Translations under genes and position numbers: made by a program | Assembly (NCBI RefSeq): GCF_000227745.2 | Contig: NC_018012.1 | Location: 1,831,478-1,895,477 of the forward strand | Length of the DNA: 64,000 nucleotides | DNA from: Thiocystis violascens DSM 198 | Lineage (GTDB): Bacteria > Pseudomonadota > Gammaproteobacteria > Chromatiales > Chromatiaceae | Reading direction: 5' to 3' | Shown here: positions 20,726 to 30,016 of the stretch, piece by piece | Layout of the letters: each line of letters opens with the position of its first letter | How positions within the stretch are numbered: the stretch's first letter is position 1 | The notes under the pieces: model-generated | What the model was told of the DNA's origin: nothing | The model's database searches: none | The model's input: only the letters and a program-made list of their open reading frames with translations

Positions 20726-21499
20726 ATGAAGAAACTCTATTTGATCGGCATGGGCCCGGGCGGCCATCAGTATCTGACGATCCAGGCGATCGAGACGCTC
20801 AAGCAGGTCGACGTCTTCTTCATGCTGGAGAAGGAGGGTCGCGGCAAGGAGGATCTGTTGCGGATGCGCCAGGACATCCTAAGCCACTATTTGGGTGACA
20901 CGGGTTACCGCGTGGTCACGGCGACCAGTCCGGCCCGGCGCATGGACGCCGCAGGCTACAAGGAAGGTGTCCAGAGCTGGCACGACGAGAAGCGCGCCCT
21001 CTTTGAGGGACTGATCGCCGACGAACTGGCGGATGGCCAAAACGGCGCACTGCTGCTCTGGGGCGATCCATCGCTCTATGACCAAACGGTCTCGCTGATC
21101 GCCGACCTGACCGCCCGCTCGGATGGCGCCCTCGATTTCGAGATCATTCCCGGAATCACCTCGGTCCAGGTGTTGACCGCCAGGCACAAGATCCCGCTCA
21201 ACCGCGTCGGCGAGAACATCACCATCACCACGGGCCGCCACGTCGAGACCTGCGATCCGGCCGAGATCGACAACGCCGTGGTGATGCTCGACTACAATGC
21301 CTCCTTCCAGCGCTACACGGGACAGAACATGGACATCTACTGGGGCGGTTATCTGGGCTGTCCCGACGAGGTTCTGGTCGCCGGCCCGGTGGACGATGTC
21401 CTTGCCGACCTGCTGCAAACCAAGTCCGAGGTCAGGGACGCGAAAGGCTGGCTGATGGACATCTATCTCCTGCGACGCAGAAAAAGCGGCGAGATCTGA
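20726..21499 (+). CDS. cobF: Precorrin-6A synthase (deacetylating)
   Basis: 257 residues of the uroporphyrin-III C/tetrapyrrole methylase fold. MKKLYLIGMGPGGHQYLT is the N-terminal motif, LLLWGDPSLYDQT the second SAM-site motif and FEIIPGITSVQVLTARH the third. CobF methylates C1 of precorrin-5 and removes the extruded acetyl group; it belongs to the aerobic pathway, whereas anaerobic routes use CbiD. Its presence in an organism with BchE is notable. It diverges from bchE, and the next gene on its right faces it. The ribosome-binding site is weak (AATGGCTTAG before the ATG). Confidence 0.92.
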   Translation: MKKLYLIGMGPGGHQYLTIQAIETLKQVDVFFMLEKEGRGKEDLLRMRQDILSHYLGDTGYRVVTATSPARRMDAAGYKEGVQSWHDEKRALFEGLIADELADGQNGALLLWGDPSLYDQTVSLIADLTARSDGALDFEIIPGITSVQVLTARHKIPLNRVGENITITTGRHVETCDPAEIDNAVVMLDYNASFQRYTGQNMDIYWGGYLGCPDEVLVAGPVDDVLADLLQTKSEVRDAKGWLMDIYLLRRRKSGEI

Positions 21500-21592
21500 T
21501 CCGGCGCGACTGCCGGCGAGTCGGCGGCGCGCCCGGCCCACGACGGCGTCCGGACCGGTAGGCATCTCTTGCCAGTGGCCGGCGAAGGCGCG

Positions 21593-24196
21593 TCAAGCCG
21601 ACCCTCGCGCCCCGGCCTCGGGAAGGCTGGACACCACCTGCGGCACCAGACGCCCGGATTTGCCCGCGATCATCAAGACGATCTGGCGATCCCGGTTCGG
21701 CCCATGACTGACATGGATCGGCAGGTCGTCGCCATAGAAATACAGCCGATCGAAGGGCGTATTGGCGACGATCCAACGGGCCACCTCCAGCATGCTCTCG
21801 TCCTCGACGATGAAATCGACCGCCGCGCCCAGACGGTCGCACACCGGTTTGCCCAAGCGGTTCAGTTCATGGGCGGCGTGCTGGTCGCGCTTGGGATCGA
21901 TGCGGCCAGGGATCTGGCGGGCGAGTTGGGGCGAACAGAAACCGTAGGTCAGGCGGATCATCCCGAAGTAGTCGATCACCGGGTCCAGCACCCGCTCCGT
22001 CAGCTCCAGCAGTGCGTCGTAGCTCTCGGGCTGTCGGGGCAGATTGGGCAGCCCCGTGTCGGCCTGAGTCTCGCCGCACGCGATGAGTTGCCGGAAGGTC
22101 AGAAAACGTCCGCAGGGAGCGTCCAGTTCCGCCAGGGTCCGGGGGCGAACCAGATCGAATCCGGCGAGGGTCCAGCGATGCCGGGCCAGCGTCTCCAGGA
22201 ACGCCTCGGGGGGCGGACCATAGCCGGTCAGATCGAACTGCCCCAGGTCATCGAGCGCCTGCTCGAACGCGACCTGCTCGGGGTAGTTTGGAAATTCCTC
22301 GTTGAGATAGCGCGACTTATGGAAGAGATAGGGCGGCGCGTACTCCTCGCCATAGGCGAAATACTCGATATCCAGATCGCGCAGCTTGATCTTGACCCGT
22401 TCGATCAGGCGCGGCAGCGGCTGGCCCGCGAAGTCGTCATAACGCATCAGGCTGACCTTGCCGGAACCGATATGGATTTTCACCAGATCGGCATGACGGG
22501 CGTCGCCATAGAGCACGGCGGCGCAACCCACATAGATCCGCAGCAGCGGCGGCAACCGCTCGACCAGACTCGCATGCAGTTGTAGCGATTGGCCCGAATC
22601 GAGCCAGCCCAACCCCTGTTCGGCAGCCTGTCGACAGGCACCCGCGAGCGACTCCGTGTCCGCGATTTTAAACAGCAGATCCAGCGCTTGCGCCTTCGCG
22701 GTGGCATAGTCGCCGAAGAACGCCTTGATATCCTGTTGCAGTCCGCGTTCCAGATGGCTGTAGGGCTTGCGTTGCGCGAACTGCATCAGGGCGAAATAGA
22801 CCGTCAGATCGGCGGCGCGCGCGGCGGCGGCCTGTGCGATCTCGGCCGGGTCATGCCGCGTCTCCAGGAAACGCAGCGCCTTGGGCAAGGAACCGAAGGC
22901 TTCGGTCAGTATGACCAGATCGTCCACCTCGGACTTGTCCGGCGTGCGACCCAGACTCAGCCAGCGCTCCCGGAGGCGATCCAATGGCTCCCGCAAGGCG
23001 GCGTATTTTTCCGCCGCGCGATCCCGGCGCGGCTTCCCTTCGGCTCCGCTCGGGGGACGGCGTTGTCTTGCCCTGAGCGAAGAAGGGCTTGCCCTGAGCG
23101 GCGCCGAAGGGCGGTAGCGGTTGAGCAGAAAACGCTGCTCGGCATCCTTGTCCCGAAAGACATACAGCACGCCCGGCGCGACCGGAATGGCTTCCTCATC
23201 AAGCGCCTGCTCCAACCACGCCTTGATCTCGGCCTGACTAAAATACTTCTGGAAGGTGCCGCGGCGGGTCATGACGCCGTCGCGAAAGCGCTCGCCGCGT
23301 GGGGCATTCTGGTTGGCGAGCATCACCGAGACCACCAGCAGCCGCTCCGCCAGCGACCAGGCGCGGGTCAGCGCCTCCAGACGTTCGTCGACGTCCTCGA
23401 TCACATTGATGACGAAGCCGAGATTGACGATGTCCGCCGACTGAATCGGTTGGTCCGGCGCATGAAACGGATCCCAGCCGGCGGCGTCCAGGCCATTTTC
23501 GACCAGCCCCCGCACATCGTCGCCGCGTCCGCAACCATAGTCGAACAGCCGATAACGGCCATCCAGAAACCCGTGGCGCGCCAGCGACTGCACCGGCGCC
23601 GAAAAGCTGTAGCGCGTCAGTGCCGTCAGATGGCGCGACGCCTGCCAGCCGGCATGCGCCGGAGCCGGCTCCTCGTCGTCCAGGTCCGAGTCGTCGTTGC
23701 CCAGCGGCACCAGCGCATGGCCCTCGATGCGATACCCCTTCTCGCGCACCAGCGCCAGCCACTGGCGGCGGTAGCCGATGCGTTTGACGTCGTCGAACAG
23801 GCCGATGGACTCGCAGACGGCCGTCAAGGCGGCGTAGACCTCGCGACGGGGATCGTCCGGCGGCAGCAGCAGTTCCTTGCGATGCAGGATCGGCGGATTG
23901 AGCGAATCGGCATAGGTCCGATAACTCACCGTCCCGCGATCGAGATCCGCCAGCCAACTCTCGCGCAGCGCCGGAAAGGGATCCGCGTCGAACGCTGGGT
24001 AATTCAGCAGCGCGATGCAGGGTCCGGCGTCGTCGATGCGCACCAGCGTGAAGTCCGCCCGACGCGCGCGCTGGGCCAGTCGCTCGGCCTCCGCGACGCG
24101 CGCCGCGCTTGCCGCATCCAGCAAGGATAGGGCATCGACATGGACATAGGTCCGGCCGCCAACGACCTTACTCGGAAGGGAACCCATCGCAGTCAC
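21593..24196 (-). CDS. DNA phosphorothioation-associated putative methyltransferase with extra C-terminal domain
   Basis: 867 residues. An N-terminal region (VLHRKELLLPP-type motif, seen as ILHRKELLLPPDD) precedes a class I methyltransferase with SAM motif YRLFDYGCGRGDDVRGL near residues 213-229. The sequence matches the Dnd-associated putative methyltransferase family. The last 140 residues (from about 700) look like a separate domain with LTYGFCSPQLAR, CDRLGAAVDFIVED and LPIHVSHGP. This resembles the M15/hedgehog metallopeptidase pattern, with the first zinc His apparently replaced. No dndBCDE or other phosphorothioation genes are nearby. A repeat insertion interrupts the middle. Start at Met1 or Met4. 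Confidence 0.7.
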   Translation of the reverse strand: MTAMGSLPSKVVGGRTYVHVDALSLLDAASAARVAEAERLAQRARRADFTLVRIDDAGPCIALLNYPAFDADPFPALRESWLADLDRGTVSYRTYADSLNPPILHRKELLLPPDDPRREVYAALTAVCESIGLFDDVKRIGYRRQWLALVREKGYRIEGHALVPLGNDDSDLDDEEPAPAHAGWQASRHLTALTRYSFSAPVQSLARHGFLDGRYRLFDYGCGRGDDVRGLVENGLDAAGWDPFHAPDQPIQSADIVNLGFVINVIEDVDERLEALTRAWSLAERLLVVSVMLANQNAPRGERFRDGVMTRRGTFQKYFSQAEIKAWLEQALDEEAIPVAPGVLYVFRDKDAEQRFLLNRYRPSAPLRASPSSLRARQRRPPSGAEGKPRRDRAAEKYAALREPLDRLRERWLSLGRTPDKSEVDDLVILTEAFGSLPKALRFLETRHDPAEIAQAAAARAADLTVYFALMQFAQRKPYSHLERGLQQDIKAFFGDYATAKAQALDLLFKIADTESLAGACRQAAEQGLGWLDSGQSLQLHASLVERLPPLLRIYVGCAAVLYGDARHADLVKIHIGSGKVSLMRYDDFAGQPLPRLIERVKIKLRDLDIEYFAYGEEYAPPYLFHKSRYLNEEFPNYPEQVAFEQALDDLGQFDLTGYGPPPEAFLETLARHRWTLAGFDLVRPRTLAELDAPCGRFLTFRQLIACGETQADTGLPNLPRQPESYDALLELTERVLDPVIDYFGMIRLTYGFCSPQLARQIPGRIDPKRDQHAAHELNRLGKPVCDRLGAAVDFIVEDESMLEVARWIVANTPFDRLYFYGDDLPIHVSHGPNRDRQIVLMIAGKSGRLVPQVVSSLPEAGARGSA
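23028..23120 (-). repeat. Palindromic CTTCGGCTCAGGGC-type repeat inserted in frame
   Basis: Two copies of GCCCTGAGCG (at about 23080 and 23100) lie between CCTTCGGCTCCGCTCG and GGCGCCGAAGGGCGG, so the block is palindromic. Translated on the minus strand it gives a low-complexity peptide (SAPLRASPSSLRARQRRPP, then SGAEGK) that breaks the methyltransferase reading without a frameshift. Related CTTCGACAAGCTCAGGGC units occur at 48180-48235. Confidence 0.65.
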
Positions 24197-24235
24197 CCAG
24201 TCTAAAAACGCCTGTGCGGTCCATCGATTGCTGGA

Positions 24236-25327
24236 TCAAAGTCCCAACGGTCGACGCCAGTACCCGGTCATCTCCAGATAACCGCGCCCGATCTCGCGCT
24301 CGGCCTCGAACAGACGCGCCGCGCCCTCCCAGTAGACCACGCCGGTGGAACGGCGTCCGTCGAGTTCCTGATCGTCCATCAGCGGGCGCAGCGACAGACG
24401 CCGGTCGGCAATCTCGATCTCCCACTCGACCGGATAGTCGGCGCCGGTGCGGGGTGATTGCCAGCGCCGACCGGGCAGGAACTTCACCTGATCGGGGGAC
24501 AGGATGCGCGCTGGCTGTTCGCCCTCTTGCAGCGTGCCGCCGGCCCAGAGGGTCGAGCCGTCGCGCCGGCGCATCCGAAACGCCATCAGCGAGCCGCCAT
24601 CGTCCAGGTTGATGCCGATCCAGTCCCAGCCCTGGGCCTCTTCTGGGAGGATCTCGCTCGACCACTCGTGATCCAGCCAGGCCCGGCCGGTCACCGGTTG
24701 GTCCGTATCGGCGAGACGCAGCCGGCCGCTGACCGCGAGTTGAGGACGGCTGTAATAAAAGCTGGCGTTGAGCGGGTCCGGTGTTTTCTGGCTGAAACCG
24801 TCGCGGCCGTTGAGCAGCGGCGGTCCGGTAGGCGTCAGGGCTAGATCCAGTTCGAAGTCATCCGCGCGGATACGGGTCCGGTAGGCGCCGTCCGCCAGGG
24901 TCAGCGACCAGTCTTCGATCCAGGCGCGGGTCTGTCCGACCGTCGCGCCGGCGAGCGGATCGAGCGCGCGCTCGACCCGCTCGGCGTGCAGCAGGTGTCC
25001 GGTGTTCGGATCGGCGATGGCGGCATGGGCGAGGATGAGCTGACGCGGCGCGAAGCGACTCGGATTGTCCGCGCCGATGCCGGTTCCGACCCGGAAAAAG
25101 GTGACCTGAAAGCCGCGTTCACGACCCCGCTCGTCGGTCAGCCAGCCGGTGATGTACCACCATTCGGTGCGCTGCTCGGGATGGGCGCCGTGATCGGCGG
25201 GAAAAGTCAGTCGGCGCCCCTCCAGCACCGGCGCGAAATCCTCCGCGCGGGCGGAAGTTAGCAGAACCAGACCGAGCCAGCAGACCGCGGCGAGCAGGAT
25301 CCGGGTTGCGCGTGTCGTGCCTTTCAT
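24236..25327 (-). CDS. AttH/CrtC-like lipocalin-fold exported protein
   Basis: 363 residues from the ATG at 25327, just after the permease stop at 25330. A Sec signal (ILLAAVCWLGLVLLTSARA) is followed by FPADHGAHPEQRTEWWYITG, the hallmark of AttH and hydroxyneurosporene-hydratase-like lipocalin domains, and by AWLDHEWSSEILPEEAQGWDW and the end RGYLEMTGY. In attEFGH-like operons this protein is encoded with an FtsX-type ABC transporter, as here. A lipid-related substrate is likely for the whole set, but it is not demonstrated. The alternative reading as a carotenoid 1,2-hydratase is weaker because of the operon and the signal peptide. Confidence 0.75.
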   Translation of the reverse strand: MKGTTRATRILLAAVCWLGLVLLTSARAEDFAPVLEGRRLTFPADHGAHPEQRTEWWYITGWLTDERGRERGFQVTFFRVGTGIGADNPSRFAPRQLILAHAAIADPNTGHLLHAERVERALDPLAGATVGQTRAWIEDWSLTLADGAYRTRIRADDFELDLALTPTGPPLLNGRDGFSQKTPDPLNASFYYSRPQLAVSGRLRLADTDQPVTGRAWLDHEWSSEILPEEAQGWDWIGINLDDGGSLMAFRMRRRDGSTLWAGGTLQEGEQPARILSPDQVKFLPGRRWQSPRTGADYPVEWEIEIADRRLSLRPLMDDQELDGRRSTGVVYWEGAARLFEAEREIGRGYLEMTGYWRRPLGL

Positions 25328-25329
25328 CG

Positions 25330-27858
25330 TTACCAATCCTCCCGCACCGCCAGCACTGCATCCTGACGCATCGCCTGGGCGCCGGACAGACGCGCGGCCA
25401 GTGCCGCAAGCAGGATCAGCGACAGGCTGAAGATCAGCAGCAGTCCGACCGGAAGCTGCAAATCCATGCTCCAGTGGAAGCTCTGCCGATTGACGACCTC
25501 GATCAGCACCAGCGCGATGGCCCCGCCCGCGAGCAGTCCGATGACGACGCCGACGGCGGCGGAGAGCGCGGCCTCGGTCGCCAGAAGCAGACCGATCTGA
25601 CGGCGTCGCAAACCGAGATGACGCAGGATGCCGAACTCCTTGCGACGGCTGGTCGCCAGCGCGGCGAAGGTGGTGCCGATGCCGAACAGACCGATCAGAA
25701 CCGCCACCGCCTCCATCAAATAGGTCACCAGAAAGGTGCGGTCGAAGACGCCCAGAATCATGGCGCGCAGCGTGCCGGGCAGGATCATCTCGCTGAGCTG
25801 TTCGCCGAGCGTGGCGCGAATCGCCGTCATCACCGGCTCGGGTTCGATCCCGGCGGTCAGCAGGAGTCCCAGATCATTGGTGCGGGTATCGCCGGTCAGC
25901 GCGCGATAATCCGCGATCTCGATGACCACCGAGCCCTGCTGACGGGCATAGTCGCGCCAGATGCCGGCCACCCGGAAAGAATGGCTCCGCTCGCCCAGCG
26001 GCAGCGCGAGCGGGTCGCCGACTCCGAGGCGCAGATGATCGGCCATGGCCTCCGAGATCCAGGCGGGATGGGGCGACGCTGGCCCGGTTGGCGGTTGCAG
26101 CGTCCCGGCGACCAGGGGCAGTCCGCCATCGGTGCCGACCTGACGCGCGATCAGCGCGATCGCGGCGCCGGTTTCCCCCAGGCGTAGCGTCTCGAATCGC
26201 ACTGGACGGACCGCCGCGACGCCCGGCAGCGCGGCCACCCGCGCCACCGACGCGGGATCGAGATAACCGCTGGCTGTCGCATCCGAGGCGCGCAGATAGA
26301 GATCGGCCGGCAGCATCCGGGTCAGCCAGTCGTCCACCGAGCCGCGGAAGGAGTCGACCATGATCGCCATCGACACCGCCAGCGCGACACTCGCGACCAC
26401 GCCGGCGCCGGCCACCACCGTCTGCCCCGGCGCGGCGGCGAGCCGGGTGCGGGCGAGCCGCCACAGGGTCGAGCGGCCCCGGCGCAGCCCGGCCATCGCC
26501 GCCACGGTCGCGCCCGGCAGGCTCAGGATGGCGCCCGCCAGGATCAACAGCACCGCCAGATACCCGAACACCGGCACCCCGGCGATGGGCGGCAGCAGAC
26601 AGCTCAGCGCCGCCAGCAGGAGCGCGCCGAGCGCCATGCCCCAGCGTGGCCGCGCCCGATAGACCTCGGCCTCGTCGCCCGCGCGCAAGCCGCGCGCCGG
26701 CACCATCCGTGCCGCCTCGCGCGCCGGCAGCCAGGCGCCCGCCAGACCCGCGAACACCCCCAGCGCCAGATAAATCAGGGTCAGGACCGGCTCGACGCGA
26801 ACCTGGGGCGCGATGCCCCGGAAGAAGCCCGCGCCCAGATCCCCGCCGATCACGGCGAACGCGAGCGCGGCGAGCAGATAAGCCAGCAGACAGCCGAGCA
26901 GTCCGCCGATCAGCCCGAGCACCGCGCCCTCGGCGAGCAGGCCGCGCCAGAGACCGCCACGATCGAGCCCGAGCGCGCGCAGAAAGGCGAATTCCTGACG
27001 CCGGCGCACGACCGCGAGCAGTTGCGTCGAAAACACCAGGAAGCCGCCGGTCAAGAGGGCGATGGCCGCGAGCATGGTGAGGTTGACCCGATAGGCGCGC
27101 GACAGACCCAGCACCTCGGAGGCCGCGTCGTCGGGGGTCAGGATCGCGACGCCTGGCGGGAGCAGCGCCGCCAGTCGCGTTTGCGCCAGCGCACGGGTCA
27201 CGCCGGGCTTGAGCCGCAGATCGACGCGGGTGATCTGGCCGATCCGCTCGAAGGTCTGCTGAGCGGCGGCGATGTCCATCACCGCCAGCGCCTGGCCGAC
27301 CCCGGCGGCCGGCACCGTGCCGGCGATGCGCAGAATCCGCTCGCGCGTTCCGACCTGCACCCGCAGCCGGTCGCCCGGCGCGAGCCCGAGACGCGCGGAC
27401 GCGGCCGGGCTCAGAAAGAGCGCATCGGGTTGGAGCGCGTCGAGCCGGTCGCCGTCGCCAGGCGTGGACGCGTCCGGATCGGCGCCCACCGGCAGCAGCG
27501 AAGGCGTGACCGCGCCGATGCGAAAGAGATCGATGCCGAGGATGCGCAGGGTCTCGTCCCGCTCGGGCAGCCGAGTCTCGACCTCCAACAGCGGGCTGGC
27601 CTGGTCCACCTCCGGGCGTTGGGCCAGCCGCGCATAGAGTTCGTCGCTGAAACCGGCGCGCGAACCCAGTACCTGGAGATCGGCCGCGCCGTTGAGCAGC
27701 CGGATGCCGCGCCCGAACTCATCGAGCGCCGCCGTGTGGATGAGCTGAACCGCCAGCCCCAACGCCACGCCCAGCGCGATCGCCAGCAGCGAGAGCGAGG
27801 TGGCCAGACGGCGACGCCAGAGACTGGCCAGAAAGACGTGGCGCAGGGTCGCGTTCAT
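25330..27858 (-). CDS. FtsX-family ABC transporter permease (two FtsX domains)
   Basis: 842 residues. An N-terminal membrane helix (LSLLAIALGVALGLAVQLI) is followed by a large periplasmic domain, an FtsX block of helices (about 250-420), a second periplasmic domain and the final FtsX block with LIGLFGIGTTFAALATSRRK followed by EFGILRHLGLRRRQIG. This is the layout of large AttF/YbbP-type lipoprotein or lipid exporters. Its stop nearly touches the lipocalin start and its start overlaps the ATPase stop by four bases. The three genes act as one export system. Confidence 0.88.
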   Translation of the reverse strand: MNATLRHVFLASLWRRRLATSLSLLAIALGVALGLAVQLIHTAALDEFGRGIRLLNGAADLQVLGSRAGFSDELYARLAQRPEVDQASPLLEVETRLPERDETLRILGIDLFRIGAVTPSLLPVGADPDASTPGDGDRLDALQPDALFLSPAASARLGLAPGDRLRVQVGTRERILRIAGTVPAAGVGQALAVMDIAAAQQTFERIGQITRVDLRLKPGVTRALAQTRLAALLPPGVAILTPDDAASEVLGLSRAYRVNLTMLAAIALLTGGFLVFSTQLLAVVRRRQEFAFLRALGLDRGGLWRGLLAEGAVLGLIGGLLGCLLAYLLAALAFAVIGGDLGAGFFRGIAPQVRVEPVLTLIYLALGVFAGLAGAWLPAREAARMVPARGLRAGDEAEVYRARPRWGMALGALLLAALSCLLPPIAGVPVFGYLAVLLILAGAILSLPGATVAAMAGLRRGRSTLWRLARTRLAAAPGQTVVAGAGVVASVALAVSMAIMVDSFRGSVDDWLTRMLPADLYLRASDATASGYLDPASVARVAALPGVAAVRPVRFETLRLGETGAAIALIARQVGTDGGLPLVAGTLQPPTGPASPHPAWISEAMADHLRLGVGDPLALPLGERSHSFRVAGIWRDYARQQGSVVIEIADYRALTGDTRTNDLGLLLTAGIEPEPVMTAIRATLGEQLSEMILPGTLRAMILGVFDRTFLVTYLMEAVAVLIGLFGIGTTFAALATSRRKEFGILRHLGLRRRQIGLLLATEAALSAAVGVVIGLLAGGAIALVLIEVVNRQSFHWSMDLQLPVGLLLIFSLSLILLAALAARLSGAQAMRQDAVLAVREDW

Positions 27859-28532
27859 GCGCCGACCGGCACGGCAATCAGTCCGCCCTGGGTCAGGTGC
27901 AGGATGCGGTCGGCATGGCCCGCCGCGACGACGGAATGCGTGACCAGAATGGCGACGGCGCCAGCGGCCTGGATGCGCTCGAACAGCAGTGCGAGCACCC
28001 CGGCGGCGCGTCCGGGGTCAAGGTTGCCTGTCGGCTCGTCGCACAGCACCAGCGCGGGCTCGTGCACCAGCGCGCGGGCGATGGCGACGCGCTGCATCTC
28101 GCCGCCCGAGAGATGACGCGGCCAGTCGTCCGCGCGCGGTCCGAGTCCGACCCGTTCGAGCATGACGCGGGCGCGCGCGTCGGCGGTCCGCTCGTCCCGG
28201 TCGAGCAGCCAGAGCGGCAGGGCGACGTTCTGGGCCAGGGTCAGGTGCGGCAGCAGATGAAACGCCTGGAACACGAACCCGAAATCCCGTCGGCGCAGCC
28301 GCGCGAAGCTGTCCTCGTCGAGCGTCGTCAGATCCGTCTCGCACAGCCGGATGCGGCCGCCGTCGACCGACTCCAGACCCGCGATGCAATTGAGCAGGGT
28401 GGACTTGCCGACCCCGGATTCGCCCATGATGGCGACCGACTCGCCCGCCGCCAGGGTCAGCGAGACCTGCTCGAACAGCGGACGGTCGAACGTGGCGTCG
28501 AAGCGCTTGGTCAGGTTTTCGATGGTGAGCAT
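27855..28532 (-). CDS. LolD/YbbA-like ABC transporter ATPase
   Basis: 225 residues. Walker A is GESGVGKSTLLN near residues 36-47, the Q-loop region is FGFVFQAFHLLPHLT, the signature is LSGGEMQRVAIARAL, Walker B is LVLCDEPTGNLDP and the H-loop is LVTHS. These features, especially FQAFHLLP and the E-P-T-G-N-L-D motif, are those of MacB/LolD-type ATPases that drive FtsX permeases. It overlaps the permease start as ATGA and is the first gene of the operon. Confidence 0.92.
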   Translation of the reverse strand: MLTIENLTKRFDATFDRPLFEQVSLTLAAGESVAIMGESGVGKSTLLNCIAGLESVDGGRIRLCETDLTTLDEDSFARLRRRDFGFVFQAFHLLPHLTLAQNVALPLWLLDRDERTADARARVMLERVGLGPRADDWPRHLSGGEMQRVAIARALVHEPALVLCDEPTGNLDPGRAAGVLALLFERIQAAGAVAILVTHSVVAAGHADRILHLTQGGLIAVPVGA

Positions 28533-28706
28533 TGCGTCTCTCGATCCGGTGATGGCGCCTGCCCCATTCTACCGGCAATTGGCTCGCCCGCGACCGATCA
28601 GCCAAAGCGTCGTGGGGCGCTGCCGCTCGACTCCCGGCTTCGGCGGCAATTCTCGGTTTGAACGCCACCGGCTCGACGATTTCCGGGACAAACTCTACCG
28701 ATTCAT

Positions 28707-29867
28707 TCAACCGGGTTGGCCATCCGGGCGCGGACGCAGCAGCAGCGGGGCGTGCACCCAGAGAAAGAGTCCGAAGGCGAGGATCCAGCAGAGACCGCCG
28801 GCCATCAGCCAAGCCTGATAGTTGGCGGGGGCGAACAGAGGCGCGAGACCGCGCAGGACCGCCGCGAGATTGATGAGAACGAAGGCGACCAACGTCAGCG
28901 GCGCCGCCTGCATCGGCCGACCGGTGTGCCCCACCGCCACCCGCGACATCATGCCCAGCGTCACCACCCCGATCGCGCCGACCGCCAGGGCATGCAGGGC
29001 GCCGCGCGGCGTCAGGGCGACAAAGGCCGGCAATCCATCCAGGACCAGACCGAGCGCGAGCCAGAGCAGACCGACGTAGAGAACCGTCAGCATGGGCGTG
29101 GTCCAGATCCGCCGATCATGCCAGCCGAGCAGACGCGCCAGTTGCAGCAGACCCAGCGTGATCGCCAGGCCGCCCGCGAGCCGACTGAATGGCTGGATGA
29201 GGTCGACGATCGGCAGTCCGGCCGCCACCACGAAGGTCAGACGTTCCAGGATCGGAAACGCCTGGGGCCGCGCGCCCGCGATGCCGCTCTTGATGAAAAA
29301 GGGCATCACCCGCCCCGAGACCAGCAGCAGAATCGCCAGCACCAGATCCAACATCAGACGATGACCGCGCGTCGCGCCTCCGGCGAACAGACCGAGCGCG
29401 TCCAGATGCACCATCGCCCCGGCCAGGGTCATGCCCGCGAAGACCGCCAGAAAGACCCGATTGACCGGATTGGGGCCATGCCAGAGCGGGCGCCAGAGCG
29501 CCACCGCCAGCGCCGGGAAAAAGGCGAGATCGAGCAGCGCGATCAGCAGCGGCGGCAACCCCAGCCAGGGCGCGAGCCGCCCGACCAGCCAGAGCCCGAC
29601 CAGCGCGGCGAGTCGGGCACCGGTCGGCGTCGGCATCCCGGTCCAGTTGCGCACGGCGGTCAGCAGAAACCCGGCAATCACCGCCGCGAGATAGCCGAAC
29701 AGCATCTCGTGAGCATGCCAAGCGGCCCCGGCGAGATAGCTCGGTTGAGGCCAGAGACCGCTCAGGATCGCCAACCAGACGGCAACGGAGAGGATCGCCG
29801 ACAGGCCAGCGGCCAAAAAGAAGGGACGGAACCCGAGCGCGAGGACGGGGATGGCGGTGAGGGTCAT
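28707..29867 (-). CDS. nnrS: NnrS family membrane haem protein
   Basis: 386 residues and about twelve hydrophobic helices. Typical NnrS features are ALGFRPFFLAAGLSAIL at the N-terminus, WHAHEMLFGYLAAVIAGFLL with conserved His, HRLMLDLVLAILLLVSGRVM followed by PFF, and GALHALAVGAIGVVTLGMMS before VAVGHTGRP. NnrS is associated with resistance to nitric oxide and metabolism of its products and is commonly controlled by NNR/FNR-type regulators. A palindrome of that type lies 72 bp upstream. The DsrC-like gene lies just upstream on the same strand. Confidence 0.93.
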   Translation of the reverse strand: MTLTAIPVLALGFRPFFLAAGLSAILSVAVWLAILSGLWPQPSYLAGAAWHAHEMLFGYLAAVIAGFLLTAVRNWTGMPTPTGARLAALVGLWLVGRLAPWLGLPPLLIALLDLAFFPALAVALWRPLWHGPNPVNRVFLAVFAGMTLAGAMVHLDALGLFAGGATRGHRLMLDLVLAILLLVSGRVMPFFIKSGIAGARPQAFPILERLTFVVAAGLPIVDLIQPFSRLAGGLAITLGLLQLARLLGWHDRRIWTTPMLTVLYVGLLWLALGLVLDGLPAFVALTPRGALHALAVGAIGVVTLGMMSRVAVGHTGRPMQAAPLTLVAFVLINLAAVLRGLAPLFAPANYQAWLMAGGLCWILAFGLFLWVHAPLLLRPRPDGQPG

Positions 29868-29938
29868 GTGCGTCGGTGCCAGTTGGCGACTAAAGCGAAA
29901 GCTTGCGCAGACGTTAGCCGTCGCGACAACCGCCCACC

Positions 29939-29952
29939 TTGATGCTGGTCAA
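29939..29952 (-). promoter_or_regulatory. FNR/DNR-type box upstream of nnrS
   Basis: TTGATGCTGGTCAA matches the TTGAT-N4-GTCAA form used by DNR/Anr/NnrR-type regulators. Its centre is about 78 bp before the nnrS start, which would allow a -41.5 position with a short leader. Confidence 0.7.
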
Positions 29953-30016
29953 GCGCTATAGGCGTCCCGGCGCCAGCGGCTAGGCGCTTGCTGGTGACTG
30001 AAAGCTGACAGCTGAT

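Noticed and set aside
24225..24245. ATTGCTGGATCAA as another FNR box
   Set aside because: The left half-site does not match TTGAT at the required spacing, and it lies between two genes with no suitable promoter position.
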